Positions 29,654-39,392 of a DNA stretch of 64,000 bases are shown piece after piece; the first letter of the stretch is position 1, and each line of letters starts with the position of its first letter. Made by a program: the position numbers and the translations under genes. Origin of the DNA: Marinobacter guineae (GTDB taxonomy: Bacteria; Pseudomonadota; Gammaproteobacteria; Pseudomonadales; Oleiphilaceae); the NCBI RefSeq assembly GCF_002744735.1, contig NZ_KZ319340.1, forward strand, positions 1,312,315 through 1,376,314, given 5' to 3'. Under the pieces are notes generated by a model. That model did not search any database and had not been told where the DNA came from. It saw only the letters and a list, made by a program, of their open reading frames with translations.

Positions 29654-30835
29654 ATGACTGAGAAAGCAGGTGATGAGAGGTTGTCTTGCTGGCAGATTTT
29701 TCTGCTGTTCCTCCGGCTCGGCCTGACCTCGTTTGGCGGACCTGCGGCCCATCTGGGATTCTTCCACGACGAATTTGTGAAACGCCGCCAGTGGTTGTCA
29801 GATAGCGCCTATGGCGAAATCCTGGCTTTGTGCCAATTGTTGCCTGGGCCTGCTTCCAGTCAGGTGGGCCTGACCATTGGCTTCCTGCGTGGCCATTACC
29901 CGGGTGCTTTTGCCGCCTGGCTGGGCTTCACCCTTCCGTCTGCCGTCATCATGATCGGGTTTGCACTCGGGCTGAGCTTCTGGCCCGAGGCCGGCAGTGG
30001 GGGCTGGGTGGACGGTCTCAAGCTCTTCGTGGTCGCAGTGGTGGCCCAGGCAGTCTGGCAGATGGGGCAAACACTGTGTCCGGATCGCCCCCGCATTGCC
30101 ATGGCCTTGCTGGTGGCTGCGAGTCTGCTGGTGCTGGGTGAGACCTGGATGCAGATACTGGCCCTGGCTGTTGCCGGTGTGGTGGGTTCGTTTCTGAATC
30201 TGACCAGTGGCAAGGCGTCCGAACCCCTGCATGTGCCTGTGCAGTCCCGCAAGCCGGCTCTGTTTGCACTGGCATTTATCGTTCTCCTGTTGGTCTCCTT
30301 TTTGCCGCAGACGTCGGGCAGTCTCGGCTGGATTGGTGCTGAGCTGTACCGGGCCGGGGCACTGGTGTTTGGTGGCGGGCACGTCGTTCTGCCCTGGTTG
30401 CAGGAGGGCTTCGTCGCGTCCGGGGCAATGCCTGCGGACACCTTCCTGGCGGGTTATGGAGTGGCACAGGCAATGCCGGGGCCGCTGTTCTCCTTCTCCG
30501 GTTTTCTCGGTGCAGCCGAGGCCGGCATGGCCGGTGGTATTGTTGCTGTGATCGCAGTGTTCCTGCCCGGAACCTTGCTGGTGTTCGCGGGTCTTCCCTT
30601 GTGGGGCTGGCTGCGGGAGCATCGAAGGGCCAGGGCTGCCCTGGCGGGCGTAAATGCGGGTGTCGTCGGGCTTTTGCTGGCGGCTCTGTACGATCCCGTC
30701 TGGACGTCGGCGGTTCATGGCCCCGGCGATCTTGGTCTGGTACTGGTTTTATGGCTGTGTCTGGCCGTCTGGCGTGTCCCGGTGTGGCTGCTGGCACCCG
30801 CCAGCGCCTTGGCGGGAGTGATCCTGCTGCGCTGA
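29654..30835 (+). CDS. chrA: chromate efflux transporter ChrA
   Basis: A 393-residue CHR-family transporter with two homologous halves. The N-half has LTSFGGPAAHLGFFHDEFV and LLPGPASSQVGL, the C-half VFGGGHVVLPWLQEGFV and QAMPGPLFSFSGFLG. About ten membrane helices. The start at 29654 (MTEKAGDERL) is preferred because the upstream extension is low in coding character. Expected to export chromate; a general anion role is possible. Confidence 0.9.
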   Translation: MTEKAGDERLSCWQIFLLFLRLGLTSFGGPAAHLGFFHDEFVKRRQWLSDSAYGEILALCQLLPGPASSQVGLTIGFLRGHYPGAFAAWLGFTLPSAVIMIGFALGLSFWPEAGSGGWVDGLKLFVVAVVAQAVWQMGQTLCPDRPRIAMALLVAASLLVLGETWMQILALAVAGVVGSFLNLTSGKASEPLHVPVQSRKPALFALAFIVLLLVSFLPQTSGSLGWIGAELYRAGALVFGGGHVVLPWLQEGFVASGAMPADTFLAGYGVAQAMPGPLFSFSGFLGAAEAGMAGGIVAVIAVFLPGTLLVFAGLPLWGWLREHRRARAALAGVNAGVVGLLLAALYDPVWTSAVHGPGDLGLVLVLWLCLAVWRVPVWLLAPASALAGVILLR

Positions 30836-30949
30836 TCAGCGTATATTTTCGACTGCTCTCGCCCATACTGGCATGGCGGTTGGCAAATTGGGCGTTTTCC
30901 AGCCACAATCGATGCCTAACAGGCAGAAAATCCGAACGCAGAGGTCACC

Positions 30950-31603
30950 ATGACGACATCGTGCAGTATTCCAGGTCTGAACGTACCCCGAAGCCGTTTT
31001 CCGGATCCGGAGCAGGATCTGCCTGCGGCAGAGGGTGAACAGCGAGTCGTTCTGGCTGGCGGTTGTTTCTGGTGCGTCGAGGCGGTGTTCCTGGCCATCG
31101 ATGGCGTTACCAGTGTGCAGTCCGGTTATGCCGGGGGGCATTCCAGCTCAGCCAATTACGAGGCAGTGTGCACAGGTACCACAGGACACGCTGAGGTGGT
31201 GGATGTTCACTACGACCCGGCAAAGGTCGGTTTTGGTGAGCTGCTGAAAGTGTTTTTTTCCGTGGCCCATGACCCTACCCAACTCAACCGTCAGGGCAAT
31301 GACCGTGGCACCCAGTACCGTTCTGCCGTTTTCTACCAGACACCGGAACAGCGACGGGTAGCCGAGGCCTATATCCATCAGCTCAATCAGGCCGGCGTCT
31401 ATCCGGACCCGATTGTGACCACGCTGGAACCGCTGGAGGCGTTTTACCCTGCGGAGGAGTACCACCAGAATTTTGCTGCCCGGAATCCGTACCAGCCCTA
31501 CATCATGGCCGTTGCTGCTCCGAAAATGGAAAAACTGGCGGACAGCTATGGTGACAGCCTGAAACCGGAATACACGGACAACGACACAGGCAGCATGGCC
31601 TGA
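30950..31603 (+). CDS. msrA: peptide methionine sulfoxide reductase MsrA
   Basis: A 217-residue reductase of the S-epimer of methionine sulfoxide. The active site is [11 protein letters not shown] near residue 40; EVVDVHYDP and AEEYHQNF are conserved. It has a short N-terminal extension before the catalytic core. The msrB gene follows after 10 nt, so both epimers are handled by one operon. Confidence 0.96.
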   Translation: MTTSCSIPGLNVPRSRFPDPEQDLPAAEGEQRVVLAGGCFWCVEAVFLAIDGVTSVQSGYAGGHSSSANYEAVCTGTTGHAEVVDVHYDPAKVGFGELLKVFFSVAHDPTQLNRQGNDRGTQYRSAVFYQTPEQRRVAEAYIHQLNQAGVYPDPIVTTLEPLEAFYPAEEYHQNFAARNPYQPYIMAVAAPKMEKLADSYGDSLKPEYTDNDTGSMA

Positions 31604-31613
31604 GGAGGCACAC

Positions 31614-32039
31614 ATGGGAGTTTCCGCTGCAGGTTACGACCTGACACCATTGACCAAAGCACAGGTTGAGGAGAAGGCTGCGGATCTGACGGCTGATGAA
31701 AGACGTGTGCTGCTGGACCACGGGACCGAGCATCCGTTCTGCGGTACCTTGCTGGACAACAAAAAAGCCGGCGTCTACCACTGCCGGCTCTGTGACCTGC
31801 CACTGTTCAGTTCCAACTCCAAGTTTGATTCAGGGACCGGCTGGCCGAGTTTCTTTCAGCCCTTTGATTCAGACCATATCCGATATATCGAAGACACCAG
31901 CCTGGGCATGAGCCGTACCGAAATCCGGTGTCCACGGTGCGACAGCCATCTGGGGCACGTCTTCCCGGATGGCCCGCCACCGACCGGACAGCGTTACTGC
32001 CTGAATTCGAACGCGATGGTGTTCAAGGAAAACGGCTAA
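31614..32039 (+). CDS. msrB: peptide methionine sulfoxide reductase MsrB
   Basis: A 141-residue R-epimer reductase. Zinc Cys pairs occur in CRLCDLPLF and [12 protein letters not shown]; the catalytic Cys is in [16 protein letters not shown] is also typical. Cotranscribed with msrA; ends at a bidirectional terminator. Confidence 0.96.
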   Translation: MGVSAAGYDLTPLTKAQVEEKAADLTADERRVLLDHGTEHPFCGTLLDNKKAGVYHCRLCDLPLFSSNSKFDSGTGWPSFFQPFDSDHIRYIEDTSLGMSRTEIRCPRCDSHLGHVFPDGPPPTGQRYCLNSNAMVFKENG

Positions 32040-32043
32040 AGCT

Positions 32044-32076
32044 AACATTCGGGGGCGGGCCCCGCCCCCGAATGTT
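32044..32076. terminator. bidirectional terminator between msrB and the cytochrome gene
   Basis: A 16-nt arm AACATTCGGGGGCGGG is perfectly complemented across a single central base; it lies between convergent stop codons and overlaps the cytochrome stop. Long and very GC-rich, but without a strong U tract on either side. Confidence 0.7.
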
Positions 32077-32395
32077 ACTTATCCCCTCCGGTTACCCTGG
32101 AGACGTAATGTGCCACGGCCGTGATTTGTTCTGAAGACAGGGATTCATTGAACGCCGGCATGATGCCAACGCCACCGGTGACCGCGTTGATTACCCGTTC
32201 TCTGGTCGGTTTCAGTTCGTCCAGATTCGGGCCGATAGCGCCTGCAGAGCCTGCGTCTGCAAGAGTGTGACACACGGTGCAGGAAGGCTGCGCCTCCTGG
32301 GTAAAAACCTGTTTTCCCTTCTCGATATCATCGGCCTTTGCCAGAGACGAGATCCCGATCAGGGATGCCGCCAACAGTACTGCAGTCTTTCTCAT
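32075..32395 (-). CDS. c-type cytochrome, sulfite dehydrogenase subunit (SorB-like)
   Basis: A 106-residue periplasmic cytochrome with a signal peptide (MRKTAVLLAASLIG...LAKA) and haem motif CTVCH near residue 43; the axial Met is probably in GIMPAF. It is 57 nt downstream of the molybdenum subunit on the same strand, the layout of sorAB, so it should accept electrons from sulfite oxidation. Confidence 0.85.
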   Translation of the reverse strand: MRKTAVLLAASLIGISSLAKADDIEKGKQVFTQEAQPSCTVCHTLADAGSAGAIGPNLDELKPTRERVINAVTGGVGIMPAFNESLSSEQITAVAHYVSRVTGGDK

Positions 32396-32452
32396 GTTCT
32401 TGTATTCCGGGAGAGTCGGGGCGGCCGGTCTCACGGCCAGCCCCGAGGGTTT

Positions 32453-33679
32453 TCAACTGACGGCGACCGTGACTCCGTGGTCGCTCCAGCCATTGTGGCC
32501 ATAGCCACGCTCATTCTCGGTCCGGCCCTCAGGCTGGCTGTTGCCCTGAGTATCCGTCGCCCGGCTGACAATGCGATGTTCGCCGGCAGGCAGGTCTGCC
32601 GCCATCACAAAGGGTCGCCAGGCATAGGGGCCCAGGTCCGGCCCCAGGAATCGGGCCTGTTTCCAGGTTTTGCCACCGTCCAGGGAAACATCCACTTTTT
32701 CCAGGGCTACCGTGCCGCCAAAGGCCACACCATAGATCATGTTCCGGCCACTTCGCGCCGTTTCCAGTGGTGCAGTAACCCAGGATTTGACGTTCATTTC
32801 CCACATCGACGGCTGGTCTGGTGCCCCTTTCACGCCAACTTCGCGAATCCGGTAGCCTGACGCCTGAATTTTGGCATCGGTCTGGTTTTCGGTGAAGGCG
32901 ATGTTTTTCACGTACTTGACGTTGTTCACACCGTAGTAACCGGGCACTACCATGCGCAACGGGCCGCCATGGGTATGGGTCAGTGGTTCGTCGTTCATCT
33001 CCCAGGCCAGCAGCGCAGTTTCCATGGCCCGGGTGGGTACTGAGCGTTCCACGATGATTGTCTTGGGATCAAGACCGTCGGGTAGTGTTTCGCCGCCGGT
33101 ACTGGTTATGTAACGGGCACCGTCTGCCGGGCCGCCCAGCGCTTCCACCACGTCTTTCAGTGGCACGCCGGTCCACATGATGCAGCCGGCGGCACCGACA
33201 GACCATTGGGTGCCGCTGGCACCATGCGGGAAGAAGGCCCGGCCGTTGCCGGAGCACTGGAGCACGGAGGCAACGGTGGTTACCCCCATCTTCTTGAGAT
33301 CTCCGACCGTCAGTGTGCGAGGGTTTTTGACACCTTCGATACGAACTTCCCAGATGTCAGGGTTTTCGGTTACCGAAGCCGGCGGGGCTGGCAGGTTATT
33401 GCGAACGAACAGGCGATCGCTGGACGTGATGACGCCGTTTCCGATGGCGCCCCGTTGGGTTTCCATGGTGTTGGCGCTGTGCACAATCAGGGCGTTGCGC
33501 TCTTTCCAGGCGGCGTAATCGGGAAGCGATTTCGGCTCCTCCGCCCTGGCCAGCGGCGTGAAGCCAAGCAGGCTTACGGCTGCCATGGCGCCGGCACTGC
33601 CGAGCAGAAGGCTGCGGCGGGTCGGGTTTTCAAGGCCCGGATCATTCAGGCCTCGCTGTAGGGCTGTTTCGGGTTTCAT
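32453..33679 (-). CDS. sulfite dehydrogenase molybdopterin subunit (SorA-like)
   Basis: A 408-residue sulfite-oxidase-family enzyme that oxidises sulfite to sulfate. The N-terminus has a twin-arginine signal (TRRSLLLGSAGA), so it is exported folded. The molybdenum-binding Cys is in VLQCSGNGRAFF; GTQWSVGAAGCIMW and GGPLRMVVPGYYG are family motifs, and the C-terminal dimerisation domain is complete. The start at 33679 follows AGGAGAGA. Pairs with the cytochrome downstream. Confidence 0.9.
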   Translation of the reverse strand: MKPETALQRGLNDPGLENPTRRSLLLGSAGAMAAVSLLGFTPLARAEEPKSLPDYAAWKERNALIVHSANTMETQRGAIGNGVITSSDRLFVRNNLPAPPASVTENPDIWEVRIEGVKNPRTLTVGDLKKMGVTTVASVLQCSGNGRAFFPHGASGTQWSVGAAGCIMWTGVPLKDVVEALGGPADGARYITSTGGETLPDGLDPKTIIVERSVPTRAMETALLAWEMNDEPLTHTHGGPLRMVVPGYYGVNNVKYVKNIAFTENQTDAKIQASGYRIREVGVKGAPDQPSMWEMNVKSWVTAPLETARSGRNMIYGVAFGGTVALEKVDVSLDGGKTWKQARFLGPDLGPYAWRPFVMAADLPAGEHRIVSRATDTQGNSQPEGRTENERGYGHNGWSDHGVTVAVS

Positions 33680-33868
33680 GATCCGTCTCTCCTTGTTGGG
33701 CTTGTCATTGGACGGTGAGGAGCTGCTCAGCTGACTTGAGCAGGTAATATCCTTATTACTTATAGAGCCTGGCCAATAATTGAGCAATATTTTTGTGGGT
33801 TATTCGGGGTGGGACGCACTGCTCGCGAGATGGCGAGCCTTGTTATTGGTTGGGGTTTCGGGAGTGTC

Positions 33869-33897
33869 GGTGAAGCCGGGTAGCCCGGCTTCACCGT
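33869..33897 (-). terminator. terminator-like hairpin after the CaCA antiporter
   Basis: Thirteen-bp perfect arms CGGTGAAGCCGGG/CCCGGCTTCACCG with a 3-nt loop, 8 nt after the antiporter stop. No U tract follows, so it may instead protect mRNA 3' ends. Confidence 0.6.
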
Positions 33898-33904
33898 TGC
33901 CGGA

Positions 33905-34888
33905 TCAGGCGGCTCCGGCGCTGACCACAGTGGAGAGCAGGTAGCCGGTGTAGGCGACGTAAACCAGCACCAGGATGGTGCCGTCAACCCGGCTGACCAT
34001 TTTGCGCCAGCCGGTCAGGCCAAAGCCCATCAGGAACAGGCCCACCGTTAACGCCAGCATCAGTGTCCAGTCCCGGTAGAGAACTTCCGGATCAACAGCC
34101 AGCGGCTGGATCACCGCAGCCAGACCGACGACGGCCAGGGTGTTGAAAATGCCCGAGCCCAGGATGTTACCAAGAATGAGATCGTGCTCGTTCTTCTTAA
34201 CGGCAGCGAGGGCCGAGGCGAGTTCCGGCAGGGACGTGCCAATGGCGACGATGGTCAGGCCGATCACCAGATCGCTGACGCCCAGGCTCTGGGCGATGAA
34301 CACCGCGCCCCATACCAGCAGGCGTGAGCTGACGACCAGCAGGATCAGGCCGATAACCAGCCAGATGATGGCGGCTTTCAGCGGCATGGGGTGGGCAATG
34401 ATTTCGGCATCTGCCTCGCCGCCCAGCGGGTCGGCCTTGCCCTTCATGCCCTGATAGATGGACCAGCCCATTACCGCAGCAAAAACGCCCAGAAGTACCC
34501 AGCCGTCAAGCCGTGACAGTTCGCCGTCGAGCAATTGGGCACCGGCAATCAGTGTCAGCACGACCAGCAGCGGTAACTCCTTGCGAATAACCTGGGAGTG
34601 CACGGCAATCGGCGCGATGATCGCGGTCAGGCCGACGATCAGGGCGATGTTGGTAATGTTGGAACCGTAACCGTTACCCAGTGCCAGGCCGGGATTGCCG
34701 TCCGCGGCAGCCATGGCGGAAACCGCCAGTTCCGGGGCTGAGGTTCCGAAACCGATGATCACCATGCCGATCAGCAGGGTTGGCATGCCCAGGTGTTTGG
34801 CGGTCGCCGCTGCGCCCTCCACGAACTTGTCAGCACTCCAGACCAGCAGAACCAGGCCAGCGATGATTGCGCCCAATGCCATTAGCAT
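33905..34888 (-). CDS. CaCA-family Na+(K+)/Ca2+ antiporter (YrbG-like)
   Basis: A 327-residue antiporter with the two inverted alpha-repeats of the family, GFGTSAPELAVS and AIGTSLPELASA, and about ten helices. It begins 9 nt after the stop of nhaD on the same strand, so sodium/proton and cation/calcium exchange are encoded together, fitting a marine habitat. Confidence 0.9.
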   Translation of the reverse strand: MLMALGAIIAGLVLLVWSADKFVEGAAATAKHLGMPTLLIGMVIIGFGTSAPELAVSAMAAADGNPGLALGNGYGSNITNIALIVGLTAIIAPIAVHSQVIRKELPLLVVLTLIAGAQLLDGELSRLDGWVLLGVFAAVMGWSIYQGMKGKADPLGGEADAEIIAHPMPLKAAIIWLVIGLILLVVSSRLLVWGAVFIAQSLGVSDLVIGLTIVAIGTSLPELASALAAVKKNEHDLILGNILGSGIFNTLAVVGLAAVIQPLAVDPEVLYRDWTLMLALTVGLFLMGFGLTGWRKMVSRVDGTILVLVYVAYTGYLLSTVVSAGAA

Positions 34889-34897
34889 AGAAAAACC

Positions 34898-36148
34898 TCA
34901 GTTGATGAAACGTCCAAGCATGTAAACCCCTGCATAACCGAGGGTGTAAGCTGCGAGAAGGTGTGCAAGATACCGCATGTAGGCCGCAAAGGTCAGCCCC
35001 GGGATCTTGCTCATGGCGACAATCCCGGCGGCAGAGCCAATCACCAGTAATGAGCCTCCCACGCCAACTGCGTAGGTCAGCCCCATCCACTCGCCGGGGC
35101 TCATGTTGATGCCCGCTTTTAGCAGCGCTGCGGTCAGCGGCACGTTATCGATAACCGCCGAGAAGATGCCCATCAGGTAGTTGGCGTAAAGTGGCGGCAG
35201 AACGTCGTATATGGCCACCAGGGAATCGAGCGCGTGAATCTCCTTGAGCATGCCCACCAGCAGCAGGATGCCCAGGAAGAACAGCAAGGTCTCGAATTCG
35301 ATAATACGGATGTATTCCAGAATCGGGTCCAGATCGGAGTCATCACTCATGAATCGCGACACCAGAAACATGATCGAGAGGCCAAACAGGAAGGTCAGAA
35401 CCGGCGGAATACTGAACAGGGCGTTGCCGGCAATGGTGCACAGGATTGTTAACAAAAACAGGCCGCTGATGATGGCGTCCACGGGCCGGACCGGAGTGTT
35501 GTTGGAGCGAAGTGTGACCGTTCCTGTCAGTCCCCCAGAGAGGAACAGGGCAAGGATGAAAACCGTAATCGAGGCCGGGATGGCCAGGGTCAGCAAGGTC
35601 AGTATTTCCACCTTGTCCGCCAGGAATATCATCAACGTGGTGACGTCTCCGGTGATCAGTGATACCCCTCCGGAGTTGACCGCAAAAACCACTAGGGTGA
35701 CGAACTGGATCCGCTTTTTCAGCTCAAGATCCAGGGAGAGAATCAGTGAACATGAGACTAAAGTGGCGGTGATATTGTCTGCCAAAGAGGAGAAAATGAA
35801 GCAGAAAAGGCCGGTGAGGAACAGTAATCGCCGTTCGCTTACCTGCTTCGGCATGATCAGGTAAATCACGTTTTCGATCATACCTTTCTTGTTCAGGTAA
35901 GCGACAAATGTCATGGCTGCTACAAGAAACAGCCAGAGCCCCGCGATTTCGGCAATGCTCTCTGAGAGTCCTGCGGAGATGGCTGAGGTCTCTTCAGCGT
36001 TATCGCTGAACAGAAACAGAAACATCCAGCTCATAGTGCCAAAGAACAGTGTAACCTTGGCCTTATTGATGTGAATGGCTTCTTCAAAGATGACGCCCAA
36101 CAGCGCCAGAACTGCGAAAGTAATCAGAATCGCTTCGAGGGCAGACAT
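34898..36148 (-). CDS. nhaD: NhaD-type Na+/H+ antiporter
   Basis: A 416-residue antiporter of the ion-transporter superfamily with 12 or so helices. Recognisable stretches are FSSLADNITATLVS and VIDNVPLTAALLKAG, each with the unwound-helix Asp-Asn pair, and AVGVGGSLLVIGSAAG near the end. First gene of a two-gene operon with the CaCA antiporter. NhaD proteins are common in marine gammaproteobacteria and extrude sodium at alkaline pH. Confidence 0.92.
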   Translation of the reverse strand: MSALEAILITFAVLALLGVIFEEAIHINKAKVTLFFGTMSWMFLFLFSDNAEETSAISAGLSESIAEIAGLWLFLVAAMTFVAYLNKKGMIENVIYLIMPKQVSERRLLFLTGLFCFIFSSLADNITATLVSCSLILSLDLELKKRIQFVTLVVFAVNSGGVSLITGDVTTLMIFLADKVEILTLLTLAIPASITVFILALFLSGGLTGTVTLRSNNTPVRPVDAIISGLFLLTILCTIAGNALFSIPPVLTFLFGLSIMFLVSRFMSDDSDLDPILEYIRIIEFETLLFFLGILLLVGMLKEIHALDSLVAIYDVLPPLYANYLMGIFSAVIDNVPLTAALLKAGINMSPGEWMGLTYAVGVGGSLLVIGSAAGIVAMSKIPGLTFAAYMRYLAHLLAAYTLGYAGVYMLGRFIN

Positions 36149-36468
36149 GGGATATCCCGTCCTGGTTTTCAGAATAAAGGCCAGACCCGGCCAGACAGAT
36201 CACGCGGCCGGATTTTAGACCTTTGACCCGTAGCAAACCACTGTTCGTAAGTGGGAATTGCAGCACCCGAATATCGGCGATTTCCGGAAAAAGCGCATCG
36301 ATTGACAATCGCAATTTATTATTTTGGCGGAAATCGGGATAATTGCGCGCGCATTCAGACCGGAAGCAGACGGCGGCGTCGGTTACCTCGCGCCCGGCCG
36401 GCTTCCGACAGGCCTTCTTGCTGATCGTGAGGGGGCGAAAAGCTCAACATTAGCTAGGGTGAAAACCA
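36149..36468. other. 320-nt divergent intergenic region, nhaD / mqo
   Basis: Holds the promoters of the divergent nhaD and mqo genes. A perfect TTGACA occurs at 36302-36307, but no good -10 lies at the right spacing (GATAAT at 36338 is 30 nt away). I see no known riboswitch pattern or small gene. Confidence 0.5.
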
Positions 36469-37950
36469 ATGGCCGTTAGACAGGCAGACGTAGTGCTGGT
36501 CGGCGGTGGCGTCATGAGCGCCACTCTCGGTATGATGCTCAGGCAGCTGGATCCGTCCCTGGACATCGTCATGGTGGAGCGTCTCGACCACGTTGCCCAT
36601 GAAAGTACGGACGGATGGAACAACGCAGGCACCGGCCACGCCGGCTACTGCGAGCTCAATTACACTCCCGAATCCGACGATGGCGACGTGGCCATCGAAC
36701 GCGCCCTGCAGATCAATGCCCAGTTCGAGGTGTCGCTGCAGCTCTGGTCGTATCTGGTTGAGCAGGGCATTCTGCCGGAGCCCAGCAGTTTTATTAATCG
36801 TACGCCACACCAGAGCTTTGTCTGGGGTGAGAAAGATGTTGCCTTCCTGAAGCGCCGGTTCGAGCGTCTGAGTGCTCACCACCTGTTCCGTGAAATGGAA
36901 TACACCGAGTCCCCGAACGATCTGGAAGAGTGGATGCCCCTGGTGGTCAAGAACCGGGATCCGATGCAGCGCGTGGCTGCGACCCGGATCAGGCATGGCT
37001 CGGACGTGGATTTTGGCTCACTCACCCGCAGCATGGTGAAGTGGCTGGAAACCCAGCCCAACTTCGAGCTGATGACCAGCTGTCCCGTGCACTACATCGA
37101 CCAGCGTGACAACGGCCGCTGGAAAGTGCGTGTCAAAAACCAGAAAACCGGAGAGCTGACCAAGCTGGAAGCTGGCTTTGTGTTTCTGGGTGCCGGCGGT
37201 GGCGCGCTGCCGCTGCTGCAGAAATCCGGCATTGATGAGGCCCGTGGTTACGGGGGCTTCCCGGTCAGTGGTCAGTGGCTGGTATGTCGCAAGCCGGACG
37301 TCGTTGAGCAGCACCACTCCAAGGTCTACGGCAAGGCACCAATCGGGGCGCCCCCGATGTCCGTGCCGCATCTGGACACCCGCATCATCAACGGTGAGCC
37401 GGCATTGCTGTTCGGGCCCTTCGCAGGCTTTACCACCCGGTTTCTGAAGCAGGGCTCCATTTTTGACCTGCTCGGTTCGGTGAAACCCACCAATCTGCGG
37501 CCAATGCTCTCGGTCAGCAAGAGCAATATGGACCTGACCCGCTACCTCATCGGCGAAGTGTTCCAGTCGCACGCGGACCGTGTTGAATCGTTGCGCAATT
37601 TTTTCCCGGAAGCGAAAGAGGAAGACTGGCAGCTGCGGATGGCCGGCCAACGGGTTCAGATTATCAAGCAGGTTGACGATGGTGGCGGCAAACTGGAATT
37701 CGGCACTGAGATTGTGGCGGCCAAAGACGGCACCCTGGCAGCACTGCTGGGGGCCTCGCCTGGAGCATCCACGGCGGCCAATGCGATGATCAACGTCATC
37801 GAGCGGTGCTTCCCGGAAAAAATCAAGACGCCGGAGTGGCAGGGGCGCATGAGGGAGCTGGTGCCGTCCTATGGCCAGTCGCTGGTAAACGATGAAGCAC
37901 TGCTGAGCAAAGTGCGTGAGCGGACCCTGTCCACCCTGAAATTGGGCTGA
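36469..37950 (+). CDS. mqo: malate:quinone oxidoreductase
   Basis: A 493-residue FAD-dependent peripheral membrane enzyme that oxidises malate to oxaloacetate and reduces quinone. The FAD fingerprint is ADVVLVGGGVMSATLG at the N-terminus; GWNNAGTGHAGYCELNYTP and the GLGAS-like LLGASPGASTA near the end are typical. It replaces or supplements NAD malate dehydrogenase in the TCA cycle. Followed by a strong terminator. Confidence 0.95.
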   Translation: MAVRQADVVLVGGGVMSATLGMMLRQLDPSLDIVMVERLDHVAHESTDGWNNAGTGHAGYCELNYTPESDDGDVAIERALQINAQFEVSLQLWSYLVEQGILPEPSSFINRTPHQSFVWGEKDVAFLKRRFERLSAHHLFREMEYTESPNDLEEWMPLVVKNRDPMQRVAATRIRHGSDVDFGSLTRSMVKWLETQPNFELMTSCPVHYIDQRDNGRWKVRVKNQKTGELTKLEAGFVFLGAGGGALPLLQKSGIDEARGYGGFPVSGQWLVCRKPDVVEQHHSKVYGKAPIGAPPMSVPHLDTRIINGEPALLFGPFAGFTTRFLKQGSIFDLLGSVKPTNLRPMLSVSKSNMDLTRYLIGEVFQSHADRVESLRNFFPEAKEEDWQLRMAGQRVQIIKQVDDGGGKLEFGTEIVAAKDGTLAALLGASPGASTAANAMINVIERCFPEKIKTPEWQGRMRELVPSYGQSLVNDEALLSKVRERTLSTLKLG

Positions 37951-37976
37951 TATACCGAAACGATCTAAGAAACTGG

Positions 37977-38027
37977 AAAGCACTGTGATTGCTGGATTCG
38001 CTCCAGCCAGCCACAGTGCTTTTTTTG
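37977..38027 (+). terminator. terminator after mqo
   Basis: Eleven-bp stem AAAGCACTGTG/CACAGTGCTTT, with an inner GCTGGA/TCCAGC hairpin, runs into seven T residues. Confidence 0.92.
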
Positions 38028-38107
38028 GTTAAGCAGGTCACAAAATTTGCGATTTTGTACTGTCCGCGTAGGGTTATAAGGCTAACCCTGAGTAAAGGAG
38101 AGAGCCT

Positions 38108-39340
38108 ATGACCGAGCAAAACTACAATCCTGAGAAAGGGTATATTGCGCTGTTAGGCTGGAGCCTGAATGCCATTGAAGCAGCCGACAAGTTCGACCGC
38201 CGCTATGTGGTCGTTGCGCCCGACTGGGCCGAAGCTTACTGCACAGAGCACGACATTCCTTACGTGCCCTGGAATTTCGAACGCCTGAATGACCGTTCCG
38301 TCGAGATCGCCCATATCCTCCAGGATAAGGGTGTAGACGTCGCCATTCCGCTATTTGAAGAGACCGTAGAGTGGGCCGGAGCCATCAACTCGGTGCTGAT
38401 GGGCAACCCAAGGCTCTTTGGTCAGGCCATGTTGCTGCGCGACAAGGCACTGATGAAGCGTCGCGCCCAGCTGGGCGGTATTCGTGTGGGTATCTTTGAA
38501 GAAGCCCATGACCGCGATGACGTAATCCGCTTTCTGAAGCGAGTGAACCAGACCCTGCTGAAGCTGGACGGGGATCCCAACGACCCCATTCACCTCAAGG
38601 CCTTCGACAAGGCTGGCTGCCTGGGCCATCGGGTGATTCGTACCCCGGACGAAGTTGACACCATTCCTGAGGAAGAATTTCCGGTGCTGATGGAATCACA
38701 CCTGGATGGCTGGGAATTCGCCGTTGAGGCCTGGGTTCATAACGGAAAGATACGCTTCCTCAACATTTCCGAGTACGTCACTCTCGGTTATTCGGTGTTC
38801 GTGCCAGCGACGCCGGATCTGGAAAAATACCGTGCCCAGATCACCGCTGAGATCGAAAAGCTGATCAAGACTTTTGATATTGAATTCGGCTTTGTCCATC
38901 CGGAGTATTTCGTGACCAGCGACGGCACCATGTACTTTGGCGAGGTGGCGTACCGGCCGCCCGGCTTCAAGGTCTTTGAACTGCTGGAACGGGCCTACGG
39001 TTTTAACGCCTACCAGGGCATGATTCTGGCGTTCGATCCGAAAACCACCGAAGAGGAAATTGCCGCGTTCTTCCCGAAAGAAGTGGTGGATGCCAAGGGT
39101 TACGCCGGCTGTTTCGGTGTTTACCCGCGTCGTCGTGTGGTCAGCCGCCTTGAGATTCCGGAAGAAACCGAGAATCACGAGTACTTTGAATCCCACGAAC
39201 TGACACCACCGGTGGAAGAGACCGTTACCAAGCGCACCGCATTCGGTACCCACTGGGGGCTGATTTATTTCTTCGGCGAAGACCCGTATGTCATGCGGGA
39301 TCTGCTCAAACATCAGGAAGAACTCGATTTCTATGTATAA
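38108..39340 (+). CDS. ATP-grasp domain protein, unknown substrate
   Basis: A 410-residue soluble protein with an N-terminal Rossmann-like preATP-grasp part (YIALLGWSLNAIEAADKF; DVAIPLFEETVEWAG) and a central ATP-grasp core (about 115-300, HLDGWEFAVEAWVHNGKI; GEVAYRPPGFKVFELLERA). These enzymes join a carboxylate to an amine, using ATP. In the metal motif ExNxR the middle Asn is replaced: here it is Glu279, Ala281, Arg283, so metal binding may be altered. The AAAGGAGAG site supports the start. It leads a same-strand set with the next three genes, with gaps of about 50 nt. Confidence 0.75.
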   Translation: MTEQNYNPEKGYIALLGWSLNAIEAADKFDRRYVVVAPDWAEAYCTEHDIPYVPWNFERLNDRSVEIAHILQDKGVDVAIPLFEETVEWAGAINSVLMGNPRLFGQAMLLRDKALMKRRAQLGGIRVGIFEEAHDRDDVIRFLKRVNQTLLKLDGDPNDPIHLKAFDKAGCLGHRVIRTPDEVDTIPEEEFPVLMESHLDGWEFAVEAWVHNGKIRFLNISEYVTLGYSVFVPATPDLEKYRAQITAEIEKLIKTFDIEFGFVHPEYFVTSDGTMYFGEVAYRPPGFKVFELLERAYGFNAYQGMILAFDPKTTEEEIAAFFPKEVVDAKGYAGCFGVYPRRRVVSRLEIPEETENHEYFESHELTPPVEETVTKRTAFGTHWGLIYFFGEDPYVMRDLLKHQEELDFYV

Positions 39341-39392
39341 TCGAGGCATGCATTAATGAAAAGGGTTTGATGCAGGCCCTGAGGAATTTCGT

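Noticed and set aside
36302..36343. Sigma-70 promoter TTGACA ... GATAAT upstream of mqo
   Set aside because: Spacing is 30 nt, far from 17; the hexamers are probably unrelated.
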